From assembly GCA_002163085.1 (NCBI GenBank), contig MAAJ01000006.1:248001-312000 (forward strand): a DNA stretch of 64,000 nt, given 5' to 3'. The notes under the pieces are model-generated. The model was given only the letters and a program-made list of their open reading frames with translations, had not been told where the DNA came from and made no database searches. Below, one piece after another: positions 8,989 to 16,847 of the stretch. The position numbers and the translations under genes were made by a program. The DNA is from Methylophaga sp. 42_25_T18. Its GTDB lineage: Bacteria; Pseudomonadota; Gammaproteobacteria; Nitrosococcales; Methylophagaceae. How positions within the stretch are numbered: the stretch's first letter is position 1; each line of letters opens with the position of its first letter.

Positions 8989-10089
8989 ATGGACAACCAT
9001 TTAAGATCACAAAGTCTGTTGATGTCACAAGATGTTAGGAAGTTGCAAGCCCAGCTTGATGGTCTCATTCAAATTGCCAAAAACAATGAGGCTAAACAAG
9101 CCAACTTTCAAAAATATGAGTTAAGTTTACTCAATTGTTCTGATTTATTTGAGTTGTTCACCATCATTCTAGAGCAACACAAAGAAAAGTTTCAGCTGAC
9201 TGAAGTCACCTTGTTACTACATGATCCTGAATATGAATTTCGCCGTTTAGTTGAATCTCGGACTACGCCTCCTCCATGGCGAAAGCGACTGTTATTCAAA
9301 GAAAACCTACAGTCAATTAACCAATATTTTACGATTCAACGCAAACCGCGCTTATCTGAGTTTTCATTACATCAACACCAACACCTTTTTCTCGATAACG
9401 ATACCTTGCGTTCCGTTGCCTTATTACCTTTAGTTCGTCAGAACCGATTAATTGGCAGTTTGAACCTCGGTAGCCGGAAACCCGATCGCTTTCAAGCAAA
9501 TATTGGCACTCAATTTCTTCAGCATTTAGCGGCAGTTGTCTCTGCCTGTATAGAAAATGCTCGCTTACAAGAACAGATTAAACAAGTCGGTTTGCGTGAC
9601 CCATTAACAGGGGTGAATAACCGCCGCTTTTTTGACCAACGAATTGAAGAAGAGGTCAATCGCGCACAGCGAAGTAAAACACCTTTATCCTGCTTATTCA
9701 TTGACCTCGATCACTTCAAACGTGTTAATGATAACCATGGCCACCAAGCCGGTGATGCGGTACTCAAACAGACTGCCCATATTCTTGATGACAGCATGCG
9801 TACCAGTGACGTATTGGCTCGTTATGGTGGCGAAGAATTTGTCTGCTTACTTGCCGATACTACCAATGCTGATGCCGAAGACTTTGCCAACCGTATTCGT
9901 GAAAAAATTGCTGACACCAATTTCCAAATCACACCATCAACAACACTTAATATGACCTTATCTGTCGGTCTAGCCACCTTAGAAACAAACTCAGCTATTC
10001 GCAATAGCAAGCAACTTATCCATGCTGCAGACCAAGCGGTATATGCAGCCAAGATATCGGGGCGTAACCGCGTGCACAAGGCCAAGTAG
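8989..10089 (+). CDS. GGDEF diguanylate cyclase with N-terminal GAF/DUF484-like sensor
   Basis: A 366-residue soluble protein predicted to make cyclic di-GMP from GTP. Residues 1-40 look like a coiled coil. Residues about 45-190 resemble a GAF/DUF484 sensory domain (ALLPLVRQNRLIGSLNLGS). The GGDEF domain starts at about 205 (LRDPLTGVNNRRFF), and the active site reads GGEEF. An RxxD inhibitory site (RTSD) lies five residues before it, so product feedback inhibition is expected. The cyclase follows comF by 5 bases and precedes a channel gene by 4, suggesting a three-gene operon. No transmembrane segment is visible, so the signal is probably cytoplasmic. Confidence 0.9.
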   Translation: MDNHLRSQSLLMSQDVRKLQAQLDGLIQIAKNNEAKQANFQKYELSLLNCSDLFELFTIILEQHKEKFQLTEVTLLLHDPEYEFRRLVESRTTPPPWRKRLLFKENLQSINQYFTIQRKPRLSEFSLHQHQHLFLDNDTLRSVALLPLVRQNRLIGSLNLGSRKPDRFQANIGTQFLQHLAAVVSACIENARLQEQIKQVGLRDPLTGVNNRRFFDQRIEEEVNRAQRSKTPLSCLFIDLDHFKRVNDNHGHQAGDAVLKQTAHILDDSMRTSDVLARYGGEEFVCLLADTTNADAEDFANRIREKIADTNFQITPSTTLNMTLSVGLATLETNSAIRNSKQLIHAADQAVYAAKISGRNRVHKAK

Positions 10090-10093
10090 CGCC

Positions 10094-10519
10094 ATGCTTT
10101 ACACCTTCATTGTTAATACCTTACTCAGTGGTGCCACGGTAATTATTCATTATGAAGTGCTATATCGGCTTGCAGTAAAATTACCAAGCGTGACAGTTCG
10201 GCCACGTTTCCGGATTTTATTAGGTGTATTTATTATTTTATTAGCTCATATCGTGGAGATTTGGGTATTTGCCCTAGGCTATTATTTAATGATCAATGTT
10301 GATGGCTTTGGTGCCTTAGTCGGCAACTTTAACCAAAGTTTCCTCGACTGCACTTACTTTTCTTTTACCAGCTATACCACGCTAGGTTTTGGTGATATTG
10401 AACCATCAGGTCATATCCGGTTTTTAACAGGCCTGGAGTCGCTTACTGGCTTAGTGATGATCACTTGGTCTGCCTCGTTCTTGTTTTTAGAAATGCAGAA
10501 ATATTGGCCTAAAAAATAA
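10094..10519 (+). CDS. Small potassium channel-like membrane protein
   Basis: A 141-residue membrane protein. Hydrophobic segments lie near residues 5-25, 41-66 and 112-134. Between the last two is a re-entrant pore loop ending SYTTLGFGD (about 93-101), a variant of the K+ selectivity filter TVGYGD, so it fits the Ion_trans_2 (two-pore-helix) family. Leu and Phe replace the usual Val and Tyr, so ion selectivity is uncertain. There is no RCK/TrkA_N gating domain. The ATG at 10094 lies 4 bases after the cyclase stop; the longer frame reading back into the cyclase gene is ignored because its first 24 residues would overlap that gene. Confidence 0.7.
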   Translation: MLYTFIVNTLLSGATVIIHYEVLYRLAVKLPSVTVRPRFRILLGVFIILLAHIVEIWVFALGYYLMINVDGFGALVGNFNQSFLDCTYFSFTSYTTLGFGDIEPSGHIRFLTGLESLTGLVMITWSASFLFLEMQKYWPKK

Positions 10520-10545
10520 GTTACACCTTCAGTGACCACCCGTTG

Positions 10546-11376
10546 CTAAAGAAAAACAATCATACTGGGATGACTCACTAAAATTGAAAAATTATTTTTT
10601 GAGCGTGATGCCCAGCCCCTGATTTCTAGTGGCTTTCCTATATATGTTTCCAAGTCAGGAAATAAGTCTAAATTTACGATAGGAATACGTATATCTACAT
10701 TTTTACTCACCGTTAGGCGCACATATTTTCGACTTTGTTTTATCGCAGTTGCAGTAGCCAAAAAGCGTTGCCAGCCCTGTGAATTTTCTTTTGATAAGCT
10801 AGAAGCAGACCGTGGTTTATATTGTGACTGTGACCATATCCCACGCTTAGCTTGCTCTGCTCGCTGCTGAGCTGATATTAATGTTTCGCTATAACTGATA
10901 TTGGGTGGCAAAATGCTTAAACTTGCCAAGCCGACTTCTATTATTGATTTATTAAGGTGTTCGTCATTAGGCAAAAAGCAGTGGGCTAATATACGTTTAT
11001 ATTTATCTCGTTGTTGCTGATCATATTCAAGATAAACCTGTCCGTCTTTCAACTTATCCTGCAACCAACGCTTAGCCGCCTGCCCACCTTGCTCGCCTTG
11101 ACGAAAGTGACTATCAACCTCTGGGGTATTAATGCCAAGCAATCGTACACGTTCACCATTTTCTAAAATTATGGTATCACCGTCATAAACCTTGGCAACG
11201 GCATGTAAATAACGATTTGACTGGAGTTGGGGTTCTATCTTTTGTGAATTTTTAGAAGGTTGATCTGAGAATGTAACTAGACCCTGAGAATTCTCACTGC
11301 GGAAAATATCTGCTGATAACAAATTGGCCTGCAATAGCAGGCCAATAAATAACATTTTTTTCATCCATGACTTCAT
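10546..11376 (-). CDS. Exported thermonuclease-like protein (SNase domain) with DUF4124 N-terminus
   Basis: A 276-residue protein with a signal peptide (about 1-22). A DUF4124-like segment follows (IFRSENSQGLVTFSDQP) and then a staphylococcal-nuclease domain from about residue 57: AKVYDGDTIIL, RVRLLGINTPEVD and the Arg-containing RDKYKRILAHCF carry the expected metal and catalytic residues. A further region (about 200-276) resembles an OB-like tail. It should act in the periplasm or outside on DNA or RNA. The gene stands alone and is convergent with the channel gene. The phosphodiesterase activity is inferred from the fold; the biological target is unknown. Confidence 0.82.
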   Translation of the reverse strand: MKSWMKKMLFIGLLLQANLLSADIFRSENSQGLVTFSDQPSKNSQKIEPQLQSNRYLHAVAKVYDGDTIILENGERVRLLGINTPEVDSHFRQGEQGGQAAKRWLQDKLKDGQVYLEYDQQQRDKYKRILAHCFLPNDEHLNKSIIEVGLASLSILPPNISYSETLISAQQRAEQAKRGIWSQSQYKPRSASSLSKENSQGWQRFLATATAIKQSRKYVRLTVSKNVDIRIPIVNLDLFPDLETYIGKPLEIRGWASRSKNNFSILVSHPSMIVFL

Positions 11377-11411
11377 GAGATTATTCTCTCATAAAATAAA
11401 TCTTGTTTAGT

Positions 11412-12158
11412 TTAACTTACGCTACCCAAGGCTGAACCAACATCAAGGTTGTCAAACCAAGCTAAGAATTTCTCGACATCTTCGCCTTTAAAGATTGCAC
11501 CATGATGTGGACACAACATTTCAACATCACGTTTACGTACTTCAGCAATCCAGCGTGTTTTTGCCTTATTTGACGGCATCCAACGGCGATGAAAATATTC
11601 CATGCTTTTCGTATATTCGCCAAAGTCGCCAACAAATAAATCGCTGTACTCATCAGATAACATCGCAGAGCCAATATCACCTGAATAGAAAATTTTCGTT
11701 TTTGGGTCATAAAGTGAGAAATTACCCGGCGAGTGTAAATAATGGGCAGGCACTACTTCCAAATCATGTCCACCGACGGTAATCGAACCACCTTCATCTG
11801 GGATCGGACGAATATTCTCTATTTTGACACCATAATGGGTAATAAAATTGACCCAAATCTTTGGCACATACACCAGTAAATCGGGGTTGGTCTGTATCCA
11901 CAAAGAAAGCGATGAAATCACATCTGGATCTTGATGTGATGCAAATACAGCCTCAACATCCGCCAGGTCAATGTGCTTGGAAAATTCAGCAGCAACAGCA
12001 GAAAAACTCTCCACACCACCGGGGTCCAATAATAAACCGCGGCCATTATGCTGAATTAAATATTGATTGGTATCGATAACTTCTTTGCGGCGGTCGTCAT
12101 CTCGCCCCATCACCGTCCAACTATGAGAACTTTTATTAAATAGATGTTCAACGCGCAT
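11412..12158 (-). CDS. MBL-fold di-iron ODP-type oxygen/iron sensor
   Basis: A 248-residue metallo-beta-lactamase-fold protein resembling the di-iron domain of flavodiiron proteins but without the flavodoxin part. Candidate metal ligands are His75, Asp77 and Asp79 in SHQDPD, His142 in AHYLHSPGNF, Asp161 in FYSGDIG and His218/His219 in CPHHG. In Treponema denticola a stand-alone ODP protein of this type is an iron/oxygen sensor for chemotaxis. Here the gene overlaps by 11 bases with an upstream gene for a methyl-accepting-like protein, which strongly suggests a signalling partnership. Classical flavodiiron NO/O2 reductase activity is unlikely without a flavin partner, but hydrolase activity cannot be excluded. 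Confidence 0.75.
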   Translation of the reverse strand: MRVEHLFNKSSHSWTVMGRDDDRRKEVIDTNQYLIQHNGRGLLLDPGGVESFSAVAAEFSKHIDLADVEAVFASHQDPDVISSLSLWIQTNPDLLVYVPKIWVNFITHYGVKIENIRPIPDEGGSITVGGHDLEVVPAHYLHSPGNFSLYDPKTKIFYSGDIGSAMLSDEYSDLFVGDFGEYTKSMEYFHRRWMPSNKAKTRWIAEVRKRDVEMLCPHHGAIFKGEDVEKFLAWFDNLDVGSALGSVS

Positions 12159-12852
12159 ACATCAAATTCCTCTGATTTTGTTGTTGTTTTTCCATCGCGT
12201 CTGACAAATCACGTAACAGTGACCGTTGTCGAGCTGACTGAGTGCCTAATTGGCCTACTAATTCTCGTAACATAGCAGCAACTGCTTCAAAGCTAACCCC
12301 ATGCTCTCCGGCGCTCGCTGCTTCTACCGAAGAACAAACAGCAAGGTATTCACCTTTTTTGACCAAGGTTGCAACCGGTGACAGTAACGTATTTAACGTA
12401 CCCAAACTCCGACTTAATTTATTATTATTGTCTCTGATGTCATCAACCACCGTTTTCTGACCACGCTCAAAATATTTTGGCGACGTTTTCATCGCCTCGG
12501 TATCAAGGCGGTTAAATAAATCAAGGTAGGTGATATAACTAGAAAATGAACGTGCCAGATCTGATGCTAAGGTCACGACTTCCTTAATAATTTTTTGAGT
12601 ATCAGAAATACAATGTGAGACTTCGTCACCGAGCAGTTGGATATCTTGTGTTAAAACACGAAAGGCATCCCCTTCCGTACCCGCTCTTGCCGCAGAGCTT
12701 ACCGCATTTGATGACAGTAAATGCATTTGTTTAGCTAAAGGCACTAACTTATGTAATTCAGTATTCAGGCTTACGCACTGACGGAAGACCGTATCGTACT
12801 CCTCACCCATCTTACGGTTAAAAATGTTTTCGCTCACGTGCGACCTCGTCAA
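12148..12852 (-). CDS. Soluble methyl-accepting chemotaxis-like signalling protein
   Basis: A 234-residue protein with no signal peptide or membrane segment, almost entirely helical. Residues 169-203 (YLAVCSSVEAASAGEHG and following) closely mimic the hairpin tip of methyl-accepting chemotaxis proteins, normally [16 protein letters not shown]. Residues 46-80 (LSSNAVSSAARAGTEGDAF) look like a second, more degenerate copy. It starts the two-gene unit and its end overlaps the ODP-type gene by 11 bases. The likely role is to pass the ODP state to a CheA/CheW array, or to another helical partner if the degenerate tip no longer binds CheA. The two-tip reading is my interpretation. Confidence 0.62.
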   Translation of the reverse strand: MTRSHVSENIFNRKMGEEYDTVFRQCVSLNTELHKLVPLAKQMHLLSSNAVSSAARAGTEGDAFRVLTQDIQLLGDEVSHCISDTQKIIKEVVTLASDLARSFSSYITYLDLFNRLDTEAMKTSPKYFERGQKTVVDDIRDNNNKLSRSLGTLNTLLSPVATLVKKGEYLAVCSSVEAASAGEHGVSFEAVAAMLRELVGQLGTQSARQRSLLRDLSDAMEKQQQNQRNLMYAR

Positions 12853-12865
12853 TTTGTCTACAGTG

Positions 12866-13732
12866 TCAACTTAATCCGTAATGGACGGTAATACCAACAA
12901 ATATTGCAGCACCTACCCAGTTATTATTGAGAAAGGCCTGCAAGCACTGTGCCGCTTGTCTTTCTTTCGCCAATCTTTGCTGATAAACAAAAAGAAAGGA
13001 AGCCAGCAATACTCCTAAATAATATTCAAAGCCCATACCCAATTGGGCGCCAATCAATATCATTACTAGTAGAAAACAAATTTGTAATATGCCGATAATA
13101 ATGTGGTCATCATCACCAAATAAAATAGCAGTTGATTTTATTCCGGCTAATAAATCATCCTCACGATCTGCCATGGCATAAAATGTATCATACGCCGTTG
13201 CCCACAAAATGTTAGCTAAAAACAATAACCACGCGACCACAGGTAAGGTCTGAGTTTGAGCGGCAAAGGCCATCGGAATTGCCCAACCAAAAGCTGCTCC
13301 CAAATAAACCTGAGGCAAGTAGGTATAACGTTTCATAAAGGGATACGTTGCCGCTAGGAATAAGGCGACTAATGACAATAAGATTGTCATCTTATTTAAA
13401 AACAGGACTAATACAAAGGCAAAAAGAGCGAGTCCGGCAAAAGTAATCAAGGCATGTTTAGCTTGCAATACACCGGTGGCCAAAGGTCGGTTGACGGTTC
13501 TAGCTACTAAGCCGTCAATATCTCGATCGGCATAATCATTGATCACACAGCCCGCCGAACGCATGGCGATTACACCCAATACAAACACGGTTAAAACATC
13601 TAAATCGGGCACACCTTCCGCTGCAATCCATAACGCGGACAAGGTAGGCCAAAGCAGTAATAAAATGCCTATGGGTTTGTCCAAACGCATCAATTGCACA
13701 TAGGGCATTACTTTCTGCTGCAATGAATCCAC
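12866..13732 (-). CDS. ubiA: 4-hydroxybenzoate polyprenyltransferase
   Basis: A 288-residue inner-membrane prenyltransferase that attaches the octaprenyl (or similar) tail to 4-hydroxybenzoate in ubiquinone synthesis. The two Mg-diphosphate motifs are present: [10 protein letters not shown] (about 64-73) and the later [13 protein letters not shown]. Several transmembrane segments are visible and the length is typical. The start abuts the ubiC stop with a one-base overlap, so the two genes form an operon that supplies and then prenylates 4-hydroxybenzoate. Confidence 0.95.
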   Translation of the reverse strand: MDSLQQKVMPYVQLMRLDKPIGILLLLWPTLSALWIAAEGVPDLDVLTVFVLGVIAMRSAGCVINDYADRDIDGLVARTVNRPLATGVLQAKHALITFAGLALFAFVLVLFLNKMTILLSLVALFLAATYPFMKRYTYLPQVYLGAAFGWAIPMAFAAQTQTLPVVAWLLFLANILWATAYDTFYAMADREDDLLAGIKSTAILFGDDDHIIIGILQICFLLVMILIGAQLGMGFEYYLGVLLASFLFVYQQRLAKERQAAQCLQAFLNNNWVGAAIFVGITVHYGLS

Positions 13733-14271
13733 TAGTTACTCCAGTCTAAAGTCGGCAAAAATATCTCATTCACCAACAGAACCTTGCCGCCAATGTAGAA
13801 GTGAGAACGCCTAGCCCACAGTTCTTCTGGTCGATAGTCTTCTTCCAATACTGCCATTTCGTACAACCATTCGCCCGGTTTTAAACAGGCCACTTCGAGC
13901 GGTCCACGTCTTACTGAGGTTTCAGTAAACAATAACTCACCTAAGGATTTATTACCCAAACCACTAAAACGCTGCTTCATGGCCTGATAGGTGGCTAGTG
14001 GAATCACGGTTCTCGCATAAACATTGGCATCACGACCATCTAGTAAGCGTACTTCTCGCTGCATGGCCATTTGAGTAAACGGAATGCCCATATCTAAACA
14101 TTCATCGGCTAAAGGTCTTATCCAATGATTGCCCAATAACTGCACTGAAAAACCATGTGTATTAGATTGTTGTAAGCGGCGAGTTAACGAACCTGTATCG
14201 GTCAACCAAGATCTAAGTTCTGTCGGCATTAAGCGACGTTGTGGAGTATGCCATCGAGTCCAATTTTTCAT
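13732..14271 (-). CDS. ubiC: Chorismate lyase
   Basis: A 179-residue enzyme that cleaves chorismate to 4-hydroxybenzoate and pyruvate, the first committed step of ubiquinone synthesis. The [16 protein letters not shown] segment with its conserved Arg and the later Glu-containing [19 protein letters not shown] match the UbiC active site. [20 protein letters not shown] is the conserved C-terminus. Length is normal. It lies between recG and ubiA, all on the same strand. Confidence 0.9.
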   Translation of the reverse strand: MKNWTRWHTPQRRLMPTELRSWLTDTGSLTRRLQQSNTHGFSVQLLGNHWIRPLADECLDMGIPFTQMAMQREVRLLDGRDANVYARTVIPLATYQAMKQRFSGLGNKSLGELLFTETSVRRGPLEVACLKPGEWLYEMAVLEEDYRPEELWARRSHFYIGGKVLLVNEIFLPTLDWSN

Positions 14272-14292
14272 CCGTGCATATCTTTTAACATT

Positions 14293-16380
14293 CTATACTT
14301 GTCCAAAATCAATTTTGTGTCCAAACCATCGTGTAATTAACGCATCGGCACGTTCAGGTGTCGATTGTAAAAAATGATCAGCGGCGTCTTGTATCACAGC
14401 AACAAGATCCTGATCTTCAACTAAATCTGCCACGCGAAATTGTGGCAAGCCTGTTTGTCGTGTGCCTAATAATTCACCTGGACCCCGTAATTCAAGATCC
14501 CGCTGGGCAATAACAAAACCATCATTAGTTTCACGCAAACATTTTAACCGGGCTTGACCATTGTCCGATAGCGGTGGGTGGTACATCAATACACAATGAC
14601 TTTGCACGCTGCCTCGTCCAACCCGGCCCCTTAATTGATGCAACTGTGCCAAACCTAAACGTTCTGCATTTTCAATCACCATCAAGCTGGCATTCGGTAC
14701 ATCAACGCCTACTTCAATCACGGTGGTTGCAACTAATAAATCAATCTCGCCCGCTTTAAATTGCTGCATGATGAGCTCTTTATCCGCGGATTTCATCCTG
14801 CCATGTACCAAGGCTATTCGTAAGTCTGGTAACGCTTGCTGTAATGCTATGGCACTATCTTCAGCTGCCTGACATTGCAAATGTTCAGACTCTTCAATTA
14901 AGGTACACACCCAATAAACCTGCCGTTTCTCTTGGCCAGCTACCGCCACCCGAGCAACAATGTCATCACGCCGAACATCAGGCATTACCACGGTGGTCAC
15001 CGGGCTCCGTCCTGGCGGCAATTCATCAATAACAGACACATTGAGATCAGCATAAGCCGTCATTGCTAATGTTCTTGGAATAGGTGTCGCCGTCATCACT
15101 AATTGATGAGGCATATGATCCAACTGACGCCCTTTATCTCTCAACGCTAAACGTTGATGCACACCAAATCGATGTTGTTCATCGATAACCACTAACCCAA
15201 GATTATTAAATATAACCTCATCTTGGAATAGAGCATGAGTGCCAAGGGCAACTCGAATTTCACCGGATTTCAGCTCAGCTAACACTTGCTTTCTTTCTGA
15301 GGCCGTTTGCTTGCCCGCACACCAGCCGACATTCATCCCCAATGGCTCTAACCAAGTTTTAAACGTTTGAAAATGCTGCTCGGCTAACAATTCAGTCGGT
15401 GCCATCATCACCGCTTGATAACCTGCTGATACCGCGGCAACCACAGCCATCGCAGCCACCACCGTTTTCCCCGAACCGACATCACCCTGAACCAGACGTT
15501 GCATCGGTTGCGGTTGGCGAATATCAAACAAGATTTCATCTATCACCCGTTGTTGCGCCGTGGTTAACGGAAACGGTAATTGCGCTAAGAATTGCTGACT
15601 ATGCTCATCTACACCTGCAAGCACAGGAGCTTTATGATGCAAAGTCCGTTGGCGTAATTGCCGCATACTGACTTGATGAGCCAATAACTCTTCATACGCC
15701 AATCGTCGTTGCGTAGGATGAGTACGTTCTAATAGTTGATGTACGTCGACATCAGGTGGTGGCTGGTGCACGTAACATAAGGCTTCAGTTAATGAATAAT
15801 TCGCCACAGGATGTAAACGATCGTGATCCGTTAACAACTCTGGTAACGTGTTGTTATCCAAATACGCTAAGGCCTGTTTAAGTAACTTTCTTAAACTCAG
15901 TTGGTGCAAACCTTCTGTTGTAGGGTATATCGGCGTCAGCTCGGTATCGACTGGAACGAGTCCTTCAGCAGCAATCAGCTGGTATTCAGGATGAACCATT
16001 TCTAATGAAGACGGGCCGTTACGTACCTCGCCGAAACAACGTATTCGCGCACCTTTCGCTAATTGCTGTTGCTGAACTTTGGAAAAATGGAAAAAACGTA
16101 GCACCAAAGAACCCGTTCCATCTTCGATGTGACATAACAAAGAACGGCGGCGACCAAACTTAACTTGGCTCAGCTTTATCATGCCTTCAATCAAACATTC
16201 TTGCTGAAGCCGGAGACTGCCTAAAGGAAAAAGGCGGGTTCTATCTTGATAACGTAAAGGCAGGTGAAACAATAAATCTTGGATGTGTTGAATGCCAATT
16301 TTTTGCAGACGTTCGGCTACTTTGGCACCCACGCCTTTTAACTGGGTAACCGGCTGCGATAAAGCCTCCTTGTCGATCAC
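14293..16380 (-). CDS. recG: ATP-dependent DNA helicase RecG
   Basis: A 695-residue branch-migration helicase that remodels stalled replication forks and Holliday junctions. From the N-terminus: a wedge/OB domain (LIEGMIKLSQVKFGRRRSLL), the helicase core with Walker A GDVGSGKT, the DEAH-type motif VIDEQHRFG, MTATPIPRTLAM, then the second RecA-like domain ending with VIENAERLGLAQLHQLRGRVGRG and GPGELLGTRQTGLPQFR. The start is a GTG at 16380 giving MIDKEALSQPV, the usual family N-terminus. It is downstream of ridA and spoT as in related Gammaproteobacteria. Confidence 0.96.
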   Translation of the reverse strand: MIDKEALSQPVTQLKGVGAKVAERLQKIGIQHIQDLLFHLPLRYQDRTRLFPLGSLRLQQECLIEGMIKLSQVKFGRRRSLLCHIEDGTGSLVLRFFHFSKVQQQQLAKGARIRCFGEVRNGPSSLEMVHPEYQLIAAEGLVPVDTELTPIYPTTEGLHQLSLRKLLKQALAYLDNNTLPELLTDHDRLHPVANYSLTEALCYVHQPPPDVDVHQLLERTHPTQRRLAYEELLAHQVSMRQLRQRTLHHKAPVLAGVDEHSQQFLAQLPFPLTTAQQRVIDEILFDIRQPQPMQRLVQGDVGSGKTVVAAMAVVAAVSAGYQAVMMAPTELLAEQHFQTFKTWLEPLGMNVGWCAGKQTASERKQVLAELKSGEIRVALGTHALFQDEVIFNNLGLVVIDEQHRFGVHQRLALRDKGRQLDHMPHQLVMTATPIPRTLAMTAYADLNVSVIDELPPGRSPVTTVVMPDVRRDDIVARVAVAGQEKRQVYWVCTLIEESEHLQCQAAEDSAIALQQALPDLRIALVHGRMKSADKELIMQQFKAGEIDLLVATTVIEVGVDVPNASLMVIENAERLGLAQLHQLRGRVGRGSVQSHCVLMYHPPLSDNGQARLKCLRETNDGFVIAQRDLELRGPGELLGTRQTGLPQFRVADLVEDQDLVAVIQDAADHFLQSTPERADALITRWFGHKIDFGQV

Positions 16381-16404
16381 AGCCCGTTACCTTTGTTCTG
16401 TTCT

Positions 16405-16791
16405 TTACGCGCCTAAATACATAACAGCATCCATTTCAACCGGCACTTCTTTAGGTAAAGATGCCACGCCAATCGCTGCACGCGCAGGATAAGGTTGATG
16501 GAAATATTCCGCCATAATTTCATTAACGGTGCCGAAATAGCTTAAATCTGTTAAGAAAATGTTCAACTTGACGATATCTTGCAAGTTTCCACCGGCAGCT
16601 TCTGCTACTGCTGATAAATTATCAAACACACGGCGTACTTGGGTAGCAAAATCACCTTCGATCACCGTCATCGTTTCAGGAACCAATGGTATTTGTCCTG
16701 ATAGATACACTGTATCTCCTACTTTTACTGCCTGAGAATAGGTACCGATTGCTTCAGGCGCATTTGAAGTGTGAATAATTTCGCGTGCCAT
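16405..16791 (-). CDS. ridA: RidA family enamine/imine deaminase
   Basis: A 128-residue trimer-forming protein that hydrolyses reactive 2-aminoacrylate and similar enamines released by PLP enzymes. [19 protein letters not shown] near the start, the substrate-binding Arg in [14 protein letters not shown] and the C-terminal VPVEMDAV match RidA (YjgF). The ATG at 16791 is chosen because GGAG lies six bases before it; that GGAG is inside the longer frame that begins at 16803. It sits between spoT and recG, a common pseudomonad-type arrangement. Confidence 0.92.
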   Translation of the reverse strand: MAREIIHTSNAPEAIGTYSQAVKVGDTVYLSGQIPLVPETMTVIEGDFATQVRRVFDNLSAVAEAAGGNLQDIVKLNIFLTDLSYFGTVNEIMAEYFHQPYPARAAIGVASLPKEVPVEMDAVMYLGA

Positions 16792-16847
16792 TTTTTTCTC
16801 CATTGTTATCGTCTAATAGACGATGTAATTAAATTCAAATAATAAGA

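Noticed and set aside
9632..9955. 107-codon frame overlapping the diguanylate cyclase
   Set aside because: Runs out of phase through the conserved GGDEF coding region; a shadow frame.
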